A DNA stretch of 64,000 nucleotides from Carex sylvatica (Eukaryota; Streptophyta; Magnoliopsida; Poales; Cyperaceae): the NCBI GenBank assembly GCA_964058845.1, contig CAXKVR010000237.1, positions 95,172-159,171 on the forward strand, read 5' to 3'. The position numbers and the translations under genes are program-made. The notes below the pieces were generated by a model. That model saw only the letters and a program-made list of their open reading frames with translations. It had not been told where the DNA came from and did not search any database. This document shows, piece after piece, positions 11,512-23,379 of the stretch; the stretch's first letter is position 1, and every line of letters begins with the position of its first letter.

Positions 11512-13447
11512 TGTTAGGGTTTTGACAGTTCAAACCTATTGATTAGCTTAAGGTGCGAAAAGACCGTAAAATAAAATTTTTACTTCTATCTTAAGCCAAG
11601 GATTAAACAGGGTATGTCAGAAAATATTCCAAGGGGTCCACCTTCTGTATTTCTTTGGCATCAAAATCCCTTTTAATCCTTTTATAGATCTACTCTATAA
11701 TTATTTTCTAAAGCTTTAATTTATTTACAAATTAAATAGATTAATATAACATGTTTATACCTTGTTTCCAAAATCTAATTGGAATGCAGACTTCTGATAT
11801 CTCTATTGATTATCCACCAGGACTAACCAGAGAGCAGTTTATTTCTTTTGTCAGAAATACTATAAACTGTGGAATTATGCAAAAATACTATTCATTGAGA
11901 AAAAAGACAAAATAGTATTAGTCACAATCTGCTAAATGGTAAAGGTTATCATAAGCATGTGATTCTTATCCACCGTGTGCTTCGCAAGAATACTACTCAC
12001 CGACCCTGTGAACTCTAAACAACCATAAACCGAGAAAGAGAGAAAAATAGAAACTCGAATTGATCTGACATTTCGATACGATGTGAATTAGTGATCTTTC
12101 TCTCTACCCTCACCCCTCTATTTATAAGCATTTTGAGGAGGTTCATCAATGACCGAAATACCCCCAAAGTTTCCAAAATTACCAAAATGCCATTGAATGG
12201 ATAAGAATGATGACATGTCATGTGGATAGGGATAATGACATGTCAAGCGGATAAGGATGACATGTAAAAAGACTAAAATGCCCTCGGTCCAAATTCAATT
12301 AATATCTATATAATTATTCTGAACAATTATATTTCTTGCGGTTTGTTGTTTCGGTAACTTTTATAAGACGTACCGTGTACGTTTATAAATTAACCTTTTG
12401 TTTTTACTTTGCCATTTTTATATGACATTTATAATTTAATTATAATACATATAATTAATTATAACTATCTTATTATTAATAATAATCAATTTATAATTAA
12501 TCAATAAAATTCTCCGATTAACTCCTATACGGTGTGACCCAATGGGATCTGTGTTATGTTGGTAAATAGAATTAAAAAATATTTTAACTTCTATAATCAT
12601 AGGAGGTATCTGACATCTGCATTGTGACCATCCAATTACACATATGATGTTGTACTGTACAATATCACGATCCAGTAAACTATTTTACTTGTGTTAATTA
12701 TTTTGTCTCACAGCTATCAGATCAGTTTCAATGTAGGTTTGTGTCATCCTTGCAAACTTAATCTTTTCTTGATCTTGAGCAGATTATCAAATATAATTAC
12801 TCTTGTAATTATACTGCTAGCAAATAATCTTACTCTATCAAGGGGCCCAGTGATGCTATAACACGTATAGAGATACGAGGGACAATAGTACATTTAGTAA
12901 ACCATCACTTCCTCAGCTAAGATATGCATACGGAAGTGCTACTGTTATAACTACTTTTTACGGACAGCGGTAGATAACACTCACACATACACATCTCTTA
13001 GTATGAACGATGAATACCTCATACTGTAGAACTTAATATTGAATGAAAATATTAATGACACGAATACAATTCTATTTAATGTTTCGTTCGGGGTCTATCA
13101 AATATCATATTCCTAGAACACGTATCTATGTGATTAAAATGACATCTCTTGTCAGTGGTCTGTAAAACTTGACCATCTTTTAATCCACATACTAACCTTG
13201 TAGCGGTCAATTAGTGTTCCTGCTAATTACCTTGGTTAGCGACTTTTAAGAATACATATCATCTATATTATGGAGTTTCACAATTCCAGTGATGAACTCG
13301 AAATGATCCATAAACACAATAATACTCAAGGCAACAAAATGATATATAATTAAACATTCAATTCATGAACAAAGCTTTATGATAAATTATTGTATTATTG
13401 ACTTCTATAATTTATATTATTGACTTCTAGATTATTACAAACTAACA
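11512..13447 (-). repeat. Ty1/copia LTR, minus orientation
   Basis: The LTR is 1,936 bp, bounded by TGTTAGGG on the left and ACTAACA on the right, so the termini form the inverted repeat TGTTAG/CTAACA. The right end is followed at once by ATCTCCCACTTAAG. On the minus strand this reads as a polypurine tract (CTTAAGTGGGAGAT) running straight into TGTTAG, the standard 3' LTR junction of plant copia elements. A minus-strand TATA box lies at 12119-12126. No second LTR is in view, so the element is truncated after a short internal stub to the right. Confidence 0.75.
12119..12126 (-). promoter_or_regulatory. TATA box of the copia LTR
   Basis: The minus strand reads TATAAATA followed by GAGGGGTGAGGG, inside a leader-like stretch. 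Position and context fit the LTR promoter. Confidence 0.6.
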
Positions 13448-13700
13448 ATCTCCCACTTAAGCTAGGAGCCAATCATCGTAGGCCCTACTTATACAAATCT
13501 CTAATATTCTAAAATCTCATAGATATAAAGAAAGTCTCATAGCCAATCTCTTATGTGTCTTAGACCCATAAAAACCGTATGCAACTGGTGCTTGGCTTGA
13601 GGAAGATGTTTTATGAGTGAAACAACTGTGTTGCTGGCTGTGTCAACTCTACATATCTTTATGTCACCTTGTAGGTGGCATAAAGTTGCACGGGTCAGGT
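13448..13700 (-). mobile_element. Internal stub of the copia element
   Basis: Starts with the polypurine tract (minus strand, about 13462 to 13448) and continues into noncoding 3' internal sequence. No pol domain is recognisable. The right boundary is approximate. Confidence 0.5.
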
Positions 13701-14489
13701 TAGCTAACGGTGCAGATTATATTTAAATGGAATTGCTCCCGCATGGGTCCAGTGCTCTTAGTCCTCCAAACGGACATTAGCAGGGCACCAGACTCGGGGT
13801 ATTCATTGTTTGACATCTCTCTGCTTTACTTCTAGTTCACCCTTATGATGGACCTACGTTCATGATCAGTTCATCGGGGTTTTATTATTTGATTGTGGGA
13901 ACGTTTAACTCCCGATGGGCTCAAGCCCCCGCCGTTAATTACATCAGAAATACATTTTAAGTCAAGCTAAATACCTCGTTCATTCCAGGATTTGTGCCTA
14001 TGGATTGCGAACTGAGTAATAAGGCTAAAAATGGGCTCATGTAAGGTTCAATTGATAATTTGATATGTTCTCGATTGATTTGGACATGATTCGGACATTT
14101 ATCTTGATCCTATGTGCATGTGCATGTGCATATGCATTTATATTTTTAAAGTATATGGATATGCATGGAAGCATCATTTGTATATTTTAAACTTGAGAAG
14201 ACATATTCAAATATCATTTATATATAAAAATGTGTCGAGAGAGGGGGACATTTTGGTCATTTCAGGTTATGGCTGAAACTTGGATATGTTCAATTACTAC
14301 TTAAAATTGTAGAGAATTGAATTTGAATTCATTTGGAACTGGTTTGAGTCAATTTGGACTTAAAACGAAGAAGTTATGGCCAAAAAGGACTAAAAACGCT
14401 TGTTTGTGAAGTTTTTATACTTCTAGGGTCCTATTTGTAAATTTACAAGAACCTGAGGCTGTAATTTGAGTTTTTTACAGGGTTTGGAG
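13701..14489. other. Unassigned repeat-like spacer
   Basis: No gene. The block from 13730 to 13960 is GC-richer and LTR-like. From 14000 on the style (GAAGTTATGGCCAAAAAGG, 'counted' purine runs) resembles gypsy LTRs and may be the upstream part of the repeat that begins to align at 14490. Confidence 0.3.
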
Positions 14490-16307
14490 TGAAAATTGGG
14501 CCTCCAATGGCCCATTTGAGAGGATTTCATGCTGTCAAGGGCTTATCTGCAAATTCCCAAGGGTTGTTCTGTAAATGTTAAATAAACAGAGGGGTATATG
14601 TGAAAAAGGTATTATTTAACCCTTTCTGAACTTCAAGATTTGTGCTGAGACTCCAAGATTTGGATATTGGGCCTTCGAGATGTGCATTGAGCTTTAGATT
14701 TAAATCATGTGCTTTAGGATTTGTGCAGGAAAGGATTTAATCGAGTAGACTTTGAGATTGGGCTTTTGGGCCTTCAATGAGTGCACTGAATCGTTAATTA
14801 GTGCACAGGGTTCAGATGCCACTCATTTAGGCTTTAAGATTCGTACTGATCCTTTTAATTGGATCCGGAAACTGACAGATGGGGTCCATGGAACAGTAAC
14901 GGCTGATTTGATTCGAATTTGGATCATTGGATCAAATGAATGCTTTAGAATTCGTGCAAACCGATGAACCCTAGGGTTCTGACAGGGCCAAGAAAGGAAG
15001 GCTCCGGCCGATCCCGGCCATAGCGCAGCCGAACAAGCATACTATCTTGATCGCCTAGACGTCAAGAGTCGGTTGGTACCATTTTCGGCGGTTGGAGATC
15101 ACCGGAGGCATCGATATGGGCTTCTACAGTGTTCATCGGTACTGATAGCCTCCTAAGCTGGTTTCAATCAATTTCTTAGCAATTTCTTCTGAGAACTTGG
15201 TCATTAGACGTCGCAGAGTAGTCTAAGATTCAATGGAAGCATTAATTTCTCATTTAATTGAGCTTTGGACATGATTTTAAATTTTCAGACATCAGTTTCA
15301 ATACCGATTTGGTACCAAAGAGTGGTATAGAGTCATTAATGTCAATTCAAGTAATCAGAGAGATCATTTAGATCATCTAAGAGGATTTGAAACTTAGCAG
15401 GAGCATTGGTTAAGATTGAATTGGGTTTTGGTCAAGAGCACAGTATATGAACATATTGCTTTTAGACTTTCAAACTCAATTTCTCTTGGATTTTGTACAA
15501 GAGTCATGAGTTTTATTTCACAGGTTCAAAGATATACATGCTAATGATTTTTTATTCAAGTTTCATAATTTACAGAGCTTTATTTGTCTGTCAATTGGCT
15601 TATATAGCCAGAGAGGCATGCATGGTAATTTTACCAAATTAATTACAGAATTTTTATTTTTAAAAGCTGAACTTTGGCAGGTCATATTTTTATGCAGGAA
15701 GATCTAAATAATGCAAATTTCGAACCTATCTTGTGTATTTTTTTTATTATCTACATGATGGTGTATTTACTCTTACAATTTGGATATCAGATCAGTCCAG
15801 CTTACTGATTTACCATTAGAGGTCAATTAATGCAATTCCTTGCAATTCTTTATGCCAGTTGAGTTTGCATAGCACATGGGTACTGAGTCTTTGTTTGGTT
15901 TGATGTCAGGGATTGTTTCAAGGGTTTACATCATGACAGAGAGACCTGGTATGGGGATTAAACACCATTCAACAGCTTTAAATCACTATTTTTATACCAG
16001 TATTAAATGAGAAGAGATGAAGAAGTTCAAAACCCATCAAATTATCATTTTTAAAGTATTTTTAACATGTCAGAGCCTTTAAATTTACACGGAATCCCCT
16101 GACTTGTTCAAAAATCACATTTTGAGCATATTCACTTGATTTTAGAGAGCATTATCATTAAAGCTTCATAAGAATAAGGATATAAATTGCACATGGCAGT
16201 ATAACTGCTGCATATTTACATCTTAGCCCTCAGCTTTTCACTATTTGCAATTAGACCCTTCAAAACAACAGATTTAGCCATTTTAAAGGCATAACTCCAT
16301 TAAGAAA
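14490..16307 (+). repeat. Diverged LTR-type repeat, copy A
   Basis: This stretch aligns, by eye and with many differences, to the reverse complement of about 62000-64000. Shared landmarks in the same order include TTCAAGATTTG..GCT, the 'title' region near 15000 with CCGGCC words, GTTTCAATACCG.TTTGGTACC, and CAGCTTTTCACTATTTGCA near 16235. The similarity stops at about 16305, exactly where the gypsy LTR begins, so the junction is a break or insertion point. It is noncoding and probably part of a gypsy LTR. Confidence 0.65.
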
Positions 16308-17950
16308 TACTCATTATTTTCTTAATAAATATTTAGTAGATGTCGGATTCATGATACATTAAGAAATATAATCTTGACTCGGTTTAATTAAAGTACTTGT
16401 GATGTTAAATCAGATTCATAATAGATTCAAGTTATTGTTTTGCTTAGTTTAAATAAATATAAATTAAAGTTTCATATCTGTGTAAAACTTATTTATAATT
16501 ATAATCATTATTTTATTTAATTACGTCTCAAGTGAGTTGCTGAATAATTGAAGTTTGAAAATAAAATACTGTATATATTTCTTTGATAAAAGATTTTGAA
16601 TTTCTAACTAAACAAGTTTCAAATTCTTATTTAGTTTATTTATTTATAATTATATATATATAATAAGTAAATCAAAATAATATGTGACTTAATAGTACTA
16701 TAAAATCGAGGATTAAAATAGTTAAAGTTTAGAAATTAGAATTAATAAACTATTGTTATAATGATAAATAGAGAGCTTTAGGAAATAAAAATACGTGAAC
16801 TCAAATCTTATTCTTAGATTTGACTTTTTGAAGAACTAAGAAACGTTGATAACGGTCAACAAATTACTACGCAAATAGGTGCGGATTTCCTAGACTTTAT
16901 AAAACTATTTTACTTTCATATTATCATTCAACTGTTTATTATTATTGCAGTAGTTGGATTTATGCATGTTATTTTCGAACCATTCGTATGACTTGAGTAG
17001 ACAGAAATAATTTGCATGAAATGATAGAATTCATATATTGACCAATGGATTTGCATGAATATGATGTGTTGAGCATGGCATGAACTGTATGATTGAATAA
17101 ATGTGTTTTGAAAAATGAACGAATATGATAATTGAACATGGGGCCAATATGCTTGCATATTGGGATGTATACATTAGGTCTAGTGTTCGACTGGACCCCT
17201 CATTAACGTGACTGTAGGTGAAAGTGGTCCTGTCACGGGTCTAACCCTAGCGTCTGGTGGGAGTTCCGCAGTTAGGGCGACAGCCTCCCAGCGTCAGGCG
17301 GGAGTTCCACGGTTGGGTTGGCGATTTCTTTCGATGTCGGACGGGAGTTTCGCGGTCGAAGAAACAAGGAAATTAAGTGGTTTCTTTCGGCGTCGGGCGG
17401 GAGTTCCGCGGTCGGAGAAACAAGAAAAAATAAGAAAGAAAAAAAAAATGAAAATAGATGTAATAGTAGTAGATGCATTGCATTAAGGAATATATATGCA
17501 TTTTATTTCTTATCATATTTGTGAATATAAGTAAAGGTTTTATAAACTCTGGGCTAAAATTAAATCTCGCACTGAGAGATGGTTCAATCTCTCACCCGTT
17601 TTCACTGTTATGTGGGTTCCAGGTAACGAAGAGGAAGGATTCGAGCAAGGACAAGAGTGAGACTAAGCTGGAAGACATATTATTGATAAATTACCACATG
17701 TTGTTTAGTTTTTATTTTCATGATTCTATATTAATATATTGAGCAGGCATGGCAGTGTCTGTGTTACTAGCCATATCCGCCATGATCGTTTGTGAAAACT
17801 CTTTCGATTATGAAATAAAATGTGGCTTTATTTTGTTGTTATTGATAATGTATGTGATGTGAATACGCCTTACGTAAAAATATTGATAATGTATGTAATG
17901 TGAATACGCCTTACGTAAAAATACGTGGCGGGTTGTCTTGAGGTGTAACA
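16308..17950 (+). repeat. 5' LTR, 5'-truncated
   Basis: Aligns closely with 21522-21992 joined to 41550-42745. It ends GAGGTGTAACA just before the primer-binding site. It lacks the U3 part with TATA box that is present in the 3' LTR. At 16757 it preserves the uninterrupted hAT target GTTATAATGATAAATAG. A 41-bp tandem duplication (17840-17921) is private to this copy. Confidence 0.85.
17236..17420 (+). repeat. Minisatellite inside the gypsy LTR
   Basis: Four imperfect units built around GGCGGGAGTTCCGCGGT, spaced about 40-56 bp apart. The same block is in the 3' LTR at about 42050-42235. Its GC content is far above that of its surroundings. Confidence 0.8.
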
Positions 17951-17956
17951 ACTAAG

Positions 17957-17969
17957 TTGGTATTAGAGC
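17957..17969 (+). promoter_or_regulatory. Primer-binding site, tRNA-iMet type
   Basis: TTGGTATTAGAGC lies a few bases after the LTR end. It differs by one base from the usual TGGTATCAGAGC. Confidence 0.75.
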
Positions 17970-18301
17970 CAGCACATACAATATCAATAATTAACCGCTT
18001 AGTGAGTGCACATTAAGGTCTTATCTTTAGAATTGGAATAATATAATCTAAGTAGATATAATGTAGTTTATGTAGAAATACCCGTAAGTTCGTGTCGTCA
18101 GAAATATAAGCGTGACAATTTATATCCTAATATATATATTTATATATTTTTTATGTTTTTATTATTTATTTAATGTTCTACTATGTTAATACATTAGTAG
18201 TTTCGTACGCACTTCGGATATTTTCTCAATAATTTTTTTATTATATGTAATATCAATTATGAATTGTTGAAAATTAGATATTTTCATTAAAACAAAAGAT
18301 A

Positions 18302-18333
<32 letters not shown>

Positions 18334-19205
18334 GATAGATAGATAGGCTAATATACAATCGATTGTTCCTAGCCTCCCGTGCAACCAAGTTGTTTTCCGA
18401 TTTTTAAAGTCCAAATGATCGATCCAAACCGTTAGATGTCATCTCCATATTAAAATCTGCTAGGAGACCAAATTTTATATTTTTTGAAATTTTTTTACTA
18501 TTTATTAAGCCACTTTGAAAATTGCTGATCCAACGGTGCCTTACCAAACAGTAAAAATCAGAAGCTACAATTGGATCAGCGATTTTCAAAGTAGCTTAAT
18601 AAATAGTAAAAAAATTCCAAAAAATATAAAATTTGGTCTCCTAGCAGATTTTAATATGGAGATGACATCTAACGGTTTGGATCGATCATTTGGACTTTAA
18701 AAATCGGAAAACGACTTGGTTGCACGGGAGGCTAGAAACAATCGATTGTATATTAGCCTATCTCTATATATATATATAGTTTTTTTTCGTTCTTGATATA
18801 TTTACACCATGAGGGTCTTTATTATATTGCCGCAAAATATTAGTAGTGATTAGCATTGCTTATGATATAATAACAACATAATTGTAGTTAACGGTCAATA
18901 TATATGCACAGAATTCTACTTGTTAATTTGTGATCCGGATTACTATTATTATTTTAGTTATTCTGAAAAAAAAAATATAACAGATATCATCAAGATAGGT
19001 CATGAACATAGATATTAAAAAAAAAAAAAAATTCAGCGTAACATATAGAACTTTTTGTAATTTGTATGTATATGCTATTTTTCTATATGATCCTTTTTTT
19101 TTTTTTCCAACGTACAATATAATCTTTGGATATTAAGTTCTTTTGTTAATTTATTTTTATAAAACAACTATAAATCATCAATCTTATCTTATAAAACTAT
19201 AAAAA
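17970..19205 (+). other. Noncoding leader of the gypsy element
   Basis: AT-rich untranslated sequence between primer site and gag. It has been lengthened by a foldback MITE (18346-18758) and by poly(A)/poly(T) tracts at 18960-19110. No gene. Confidence 0.6.
18346..18758. mobile_element. Foldback MITE with 188-bp arms
   Basis: Two arms (18346-18533 and 18571-18758) are near-perfect inverted copies around a 37-bp centre. They start GGCTAATATACAATCG and end with its complement. A 61-codon frame therefore occurs almost identically on both strands and is not a gene. The flanks are (TA)n/(GATA)n, so the target duplication cannot be read. A related half-copy is at 48005-48138. Confidence 0.9.
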
Positions 19206-20237
19206 TGGTGAGAGGACGCCTCAGAACCATAATCAATGCTAACAATAGAGAAACCATTCCACCCACTATCGATGCCCAAGCTGAAGCCAATCACTTGCAG
19301 ACCTCTTACAAGGTCTTGAGAGAGTCGCTCGGATTGCCATGGAAGCAGAATAGAGAAGGCATCGAGAAGTAGACCCATTCTTTCAGCTCTACTGCTCATT
19401 CAATTCTCTTCATCCCCCAACGTTCGATGGGACAAGGGATTTCGCAGTGGCCGAAAATTGGATCGCCAATATCAAGGACAAATTCCAAATTCTCTGGGCC
19501 CGAGAAAAAAATAGAGTGGAACTAGCCACCCAACTTTTCGAAGGACACGCTCGATTCTGGTGGCAAGAAGCGAAGCGTCAGACCATAGGACCCGTGAATT
19601 GGGTAGAGTTTGAGAGACTATTTGAAGGAAGTATATGGATATAAGGTCACGAGAACTACTTCGTCAGAAGTTCACTGGCCTTAAACAGGGAATCAATCGT
19701 GTGACGAAATACAATTCCAAATTCGAAAACCTAATGAGGTACGCTCCTGACATTGTCCAAGATGAATTCCACCTGAGACAACAATACGGTGGTCTAAACC
19801 CTCGCCTTACCCAATTGATTGACATACCAGGAGTAGACAAGTTGCCTGATCTCATGCTGCGGGCAACTACAGCAGATTCCTATGAGACACACTTCAGTCA
19901 ACTAAGCGGTGTTAGAAATATTAGACTAAGGATGGAGGATACTCCAAGGTCAACTCCAATTCGGTATAATAACATGAGCTCGAGAACCAACTTCTACCCC
20001 AACGAGAAACCTTGGTGCAACCATTGCCATAAACCTCACTGGAAAGAGCAATGCAGCTATGCCAATGGATTGTGTCACATATGTCTCAAATCGGGACATT
20101 TTGCTAGAGAATGTCCATACAAGCCTCCTCAAAGCAACATAATTCCGAATCGAGGAACCATGAGGCTAAGGACCACTAACAGGAGTAACTACACCAGAGT
20201 AACAACACCAGAATTTCACCAACAGGAGTTTAATTAG
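19206..20237 (+). pseudogene. Ty3/gypsy Gag, frameshifted
   Basis: The likely ATG is at 19206. The opening frame stops at about 19371. Gag homology continues in another frame through the conserved PPTFDGTRDF and WWQEAKR segments (about 19415-19644), then shifts again at about 19640 to run through SRELLRQKFTGLKQG to the stop at 20235-20237. The C-terminal part holds a Cys/His cluster and a clear knuckle C-x2-C-x4-H-x4-C (CHICLKSGHFAREC). Gag forms the particle and packages RNA. No pol follows: the frame ends about 170 bp before the 3' LTR. At least two frame changes make it non-functional. Confidence 0.8.
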
Positions 20238-20389
20238 AGTGGTGCAGCAAAAGCGTAGTGAAAATATTTATGATGTTACATTTGAATTTTGAGGACAAAA
20301 TTCCTTTCTGAAAAGGGGAAGAATGTAGCATTTAGTCACAGTCAATAAAAGTAATTACGATTAGTGTTTGAATTTTGAGGACAAAATTT

Positions 20390-20405
20390 TTTTTAAGGGG
20401 GATGA
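20390..20405 (+). promoter_or_regulatory. Polypurine tract of the gypsy element
   Basis: TTTAAGGGGGATGA directly precedes the LTR start TGTAATATTCTG. Confidence 0.7.
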
Positions 20406-21992
20406 TGTAATATTCTGTTACATCGATTATTATTTTTATACCGATAAACTTAGGAACAAATAATAATTATATGCACGTCTTGAGTTAGGATCACACGCGT
20501 GATTGTCCCTATAGAAAATATTGTAGGAACTCTCAACAAAATCCAAATAATATCTCATTTAATTTTTAAAATAAATATATTCTTTAGCGGACCTCAGCAA
20601 TTACGAAGTAAATACAAATCAAATTCTTATTTAAAATCTCAATTTGAGTTACTTCTTTTCGATAACCTTTCGAATTTAGCTTCAGTTGTAATTTTTAGAT
20701 GGACAACTGTTAGTACTTTAATCACATATCATTCATATCAATTCGAATTAGAATGAAATTTAATACCTGAAAATATAACTTCATTATCTACAACTTTCGT
20801 GTAAAAGACTATCCCAAATTCCGAACGTAGGATTCTCCATAAAATTGTAAAGTCAGTAAACATTTCAGTTCGGAGACTGCAGACCTTCATCAATCATTTT
20901 TATATTTTCTCCTTATTGGAAACTCCGATTAAGGTGAAACTAATTGCATTAGAACCGTAACAGAAAAACCTACAACTCTTACGTTTGAACTTTCTCCAAA
21001 TTTCGAATTTATAATTTCAATTATTTCAATCTTTGAAGACAAACATTAAAATAAAATTCTGTCATGGGCTCAAATCCGAATTTACAATATGTTGGTCCAC
21101 TAAACTCAAGTCCAAAAATCACAAATCATTTTCTAAACCTAACCCTACCTTATATAAAGCCTCCCTCTCCACAGCCCCCCCCCCCCCCCCCCCCCCCCCT
21201 CTCTAGCAGCACCCTTTCCCCCATTTCGGATCTAAACCCCTGCTGGGTCCAAACCGGTCAGCTTACTTCCAAAGAGAACCATCGACCGTACGTCCGGATT
21301 TTGAAGAAGCGTTCAACACAAGAGTTGTAATGCTCGCCAATACGGATCTGTGAGCGCTGAATTCACTTCAATCAGAGTCTCCATCGCCGAGAACCATCCA
21401 AAACAGTGGCTGCTGTGCATATCTTTCCTAAACTGCAAACTCTAAGTAATAGAGTTTCGATCATAAATCTTGTTTTTTTTCTTAATGATAAAGTATTGAC
21501 TATATTTCTTTTGATTATAAATACTCATTATTTTCTTAATAAATATTTAGTAGATGTCAGATTCATGATACATTAAGAAATATAATCTTGACTCGGTTTA
21601 ATTAAAGTACTTGTGATGTTAAATAAATAAAAAATGGGGTCAGATTCATAACAGATTCAAGTTATTGTTTTGCTTAGTTTAAATAAATATAAATTAAAGT
21701 TTCATATATGTGTAAAACTTATTTATAATTATAATCATTATTTCATTTAATTACGTCTCAAGTGAGTTGCTGAATAATTGAAGTTTGAAAATAAAATACT
21801 GTATATATTTCTTTGATAAAAGATTTTGAATTTCTAACTAAACAAGTTTCAGATTCTTATTTAGTTTATTTATTTCTAATTTTATATATATAATAAGTGA
21901 ATCAAAATAATATGTGACTTAATAGTACTATAAAATCAAGGATTAAAATAGTTAAAGTTTAGAAATTAGAATTAATAAACTATGGTTATAAT
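20406..21992 (+). repeat. 3' LTR, first part
   Basis: Begins TGTAATATTCTGTTACATCG. From 21522 it matches the 5' LTR. It is cut at 21985-21992, the hAT target site, and resumes at 41550. It carries a 15-bp insertion relative to the 5' LTR near 21624-21638. The U3 part (20406-21521) has no counterpart in the 5' LTR. Confidence 0.85.
21151..21199 (+). promoter_or_regulatory. LTR TATA box and 25-bp poly(C) tract
   Basis: TATATAAA at 21151-21158 is followed at 21175-21199 by 25 consecutive C, about where transcription would start. This is the only intact promoter region of the element, because the 5' LTR has lost this segment. Confidence 0.6.
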
Positions 21993-22734
21993 TAGAGCAT
22001 TGACAATACCCGGATGGGGATTCCCATGCCCGGACCGCCCGTGCCCGCTATCCGGGGTATCCGTTCCTGAGTCCGGGTATAGGTTGGGTACACGGGTAGG
22101 GCATAAAACGGGCAGGATACGTCTTTTCAGAAAAAAAAAACTCAACCATACCCGGGCCGAATTGTACCCGTACCCGCCATACTCGTGCCCGTGTGCCCGT
22201 ACCCGTACCCGTGTACTTTTTTTTAATTCAAATTTTAATTTTCAATCCCTCCAAAAAAAAAATTTCAATTTTTTTTTATTGTTTTAAAGTTTCTAATTTA
22301 ATTATATTTTTGATTTATATTTAATTTAACCTATTAAAAATAAATGAACGTTTAGAAAATAAATTATCAATTTAAAATATAAACTAAAAATTTCTAGATA
22401 TAAATAAATTATAAAAATATATAATTAGAATGAAAATTTGAAAATAAAATAAAATAACTCGTGTAAAGAAATAAATAAATATATTCCTACTTAGCCGAAT
22501 AAATATACAAATTTTCGCATTAATAATTTTTATATATAAGTTACAAATTTTATTTATTTATATACACTATTTGATATTGAATTATTCTGATTTTAAAAGT
22601 CAAATTATAAACACGTAATAATATTCGTACAACACCGTAAAAAATCAGAAAAAAACCGAAAGAAAAAAAAGGGACCTACCCAGGTTGCCCCTACCCGGAC
22701 CGCTCTACCCCTCAAGGGTACGACGGACACGGGT

Positions 22735-23100
22735 AGAGGTTTGCAAATACCCCACGGGGGCGGACCCGACCCGTACCCGCCCGTGCCCGGTACCCGGGTT
22801 ACCCGTGCCCGAGCCCGGGTATGGGTCGGGTAAACGGGTACAGGTAAAAAATGGGTAGGGTACGGTTATTTGGTTCAAAACCCGAGCAAACCCGGTCCGA
22901 TTTACGCCCAACCCGACCCGACCCGACCGACCCGACCCGGACCCGGACCCGACCTCGACCCGACCCGACCCGGACCCGACCCGACCCGGACCCGATCTGA
23001 CCCGACCCAACCCGTTGAATTCAAATTTTTTTGAATTCAAATTCCCGCCGGTTCAACCGGGCCCGGACCGGTCTAATCAAACCCGACCGGCCGGACCCAC
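22735..23100. repeat. 5' subterminal (ACCCG)n repeats of hAT copy 1
   Basis: Dense runs of ACCCG/GACCC words form both direct and inverted sets, ending in a small palindrome of AATTCAAATT around a T run (23016-23043). The minus strand is G-rich with many GGG runs. hAT transposases are known to bind short subterminal repeats, which makes these candidate binding sites. Confidence 0.8.
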
Positions 23101-23170
23101 TCGGGTCACCCGTCGGTTTTTTTTTTTTTTTTTTTTTTTCTTTCAAATTTTATTCCCTCCCAATATTTTC

Positions 23171-23379
23171 TTTAAATACCTCATCTTCCTCTCCAAAAAT
23201 TCACTCTCATTCTCTCATCTCTCATTCTCTCAATCTCAATTCTCCAATTTAATTATTCACTATTTTTTAATTTATTGTTTAAAAAAATATATAATTGTAA
23301 ATTTAATTCATTACACAAATCCGCAAACGGAATTACAAAGTTCGGCACCTCCCGCAAAATTTTTTCGCGAGATTTAAAG
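23171..23379 (+). promoter_or_regulatory. hAT promoter and noncoding exon 1
   Basis: A TATA-like TTTAAATACC at 23171-23180 is followed by a CT-rich leader (CTCTCATTCTCTCATCTC). A noncoding exon ends at AAAG before the donor GTAACA at 23380. hAT copy 2 has the same arrangement at 48701-48911. Confidence 0.6.

Noticed and set aside
17208..17486. 92-codon frame in the gypsy LTR (and 42014-42325)
   Set aside because: Created by the GC-rich minisatellite; present in both LTRs with frame-changing differences.
18404..18700. 61-codon frames on both strands
   Set aside because: They are the two arms of the foldback MITE read on opposite strands.
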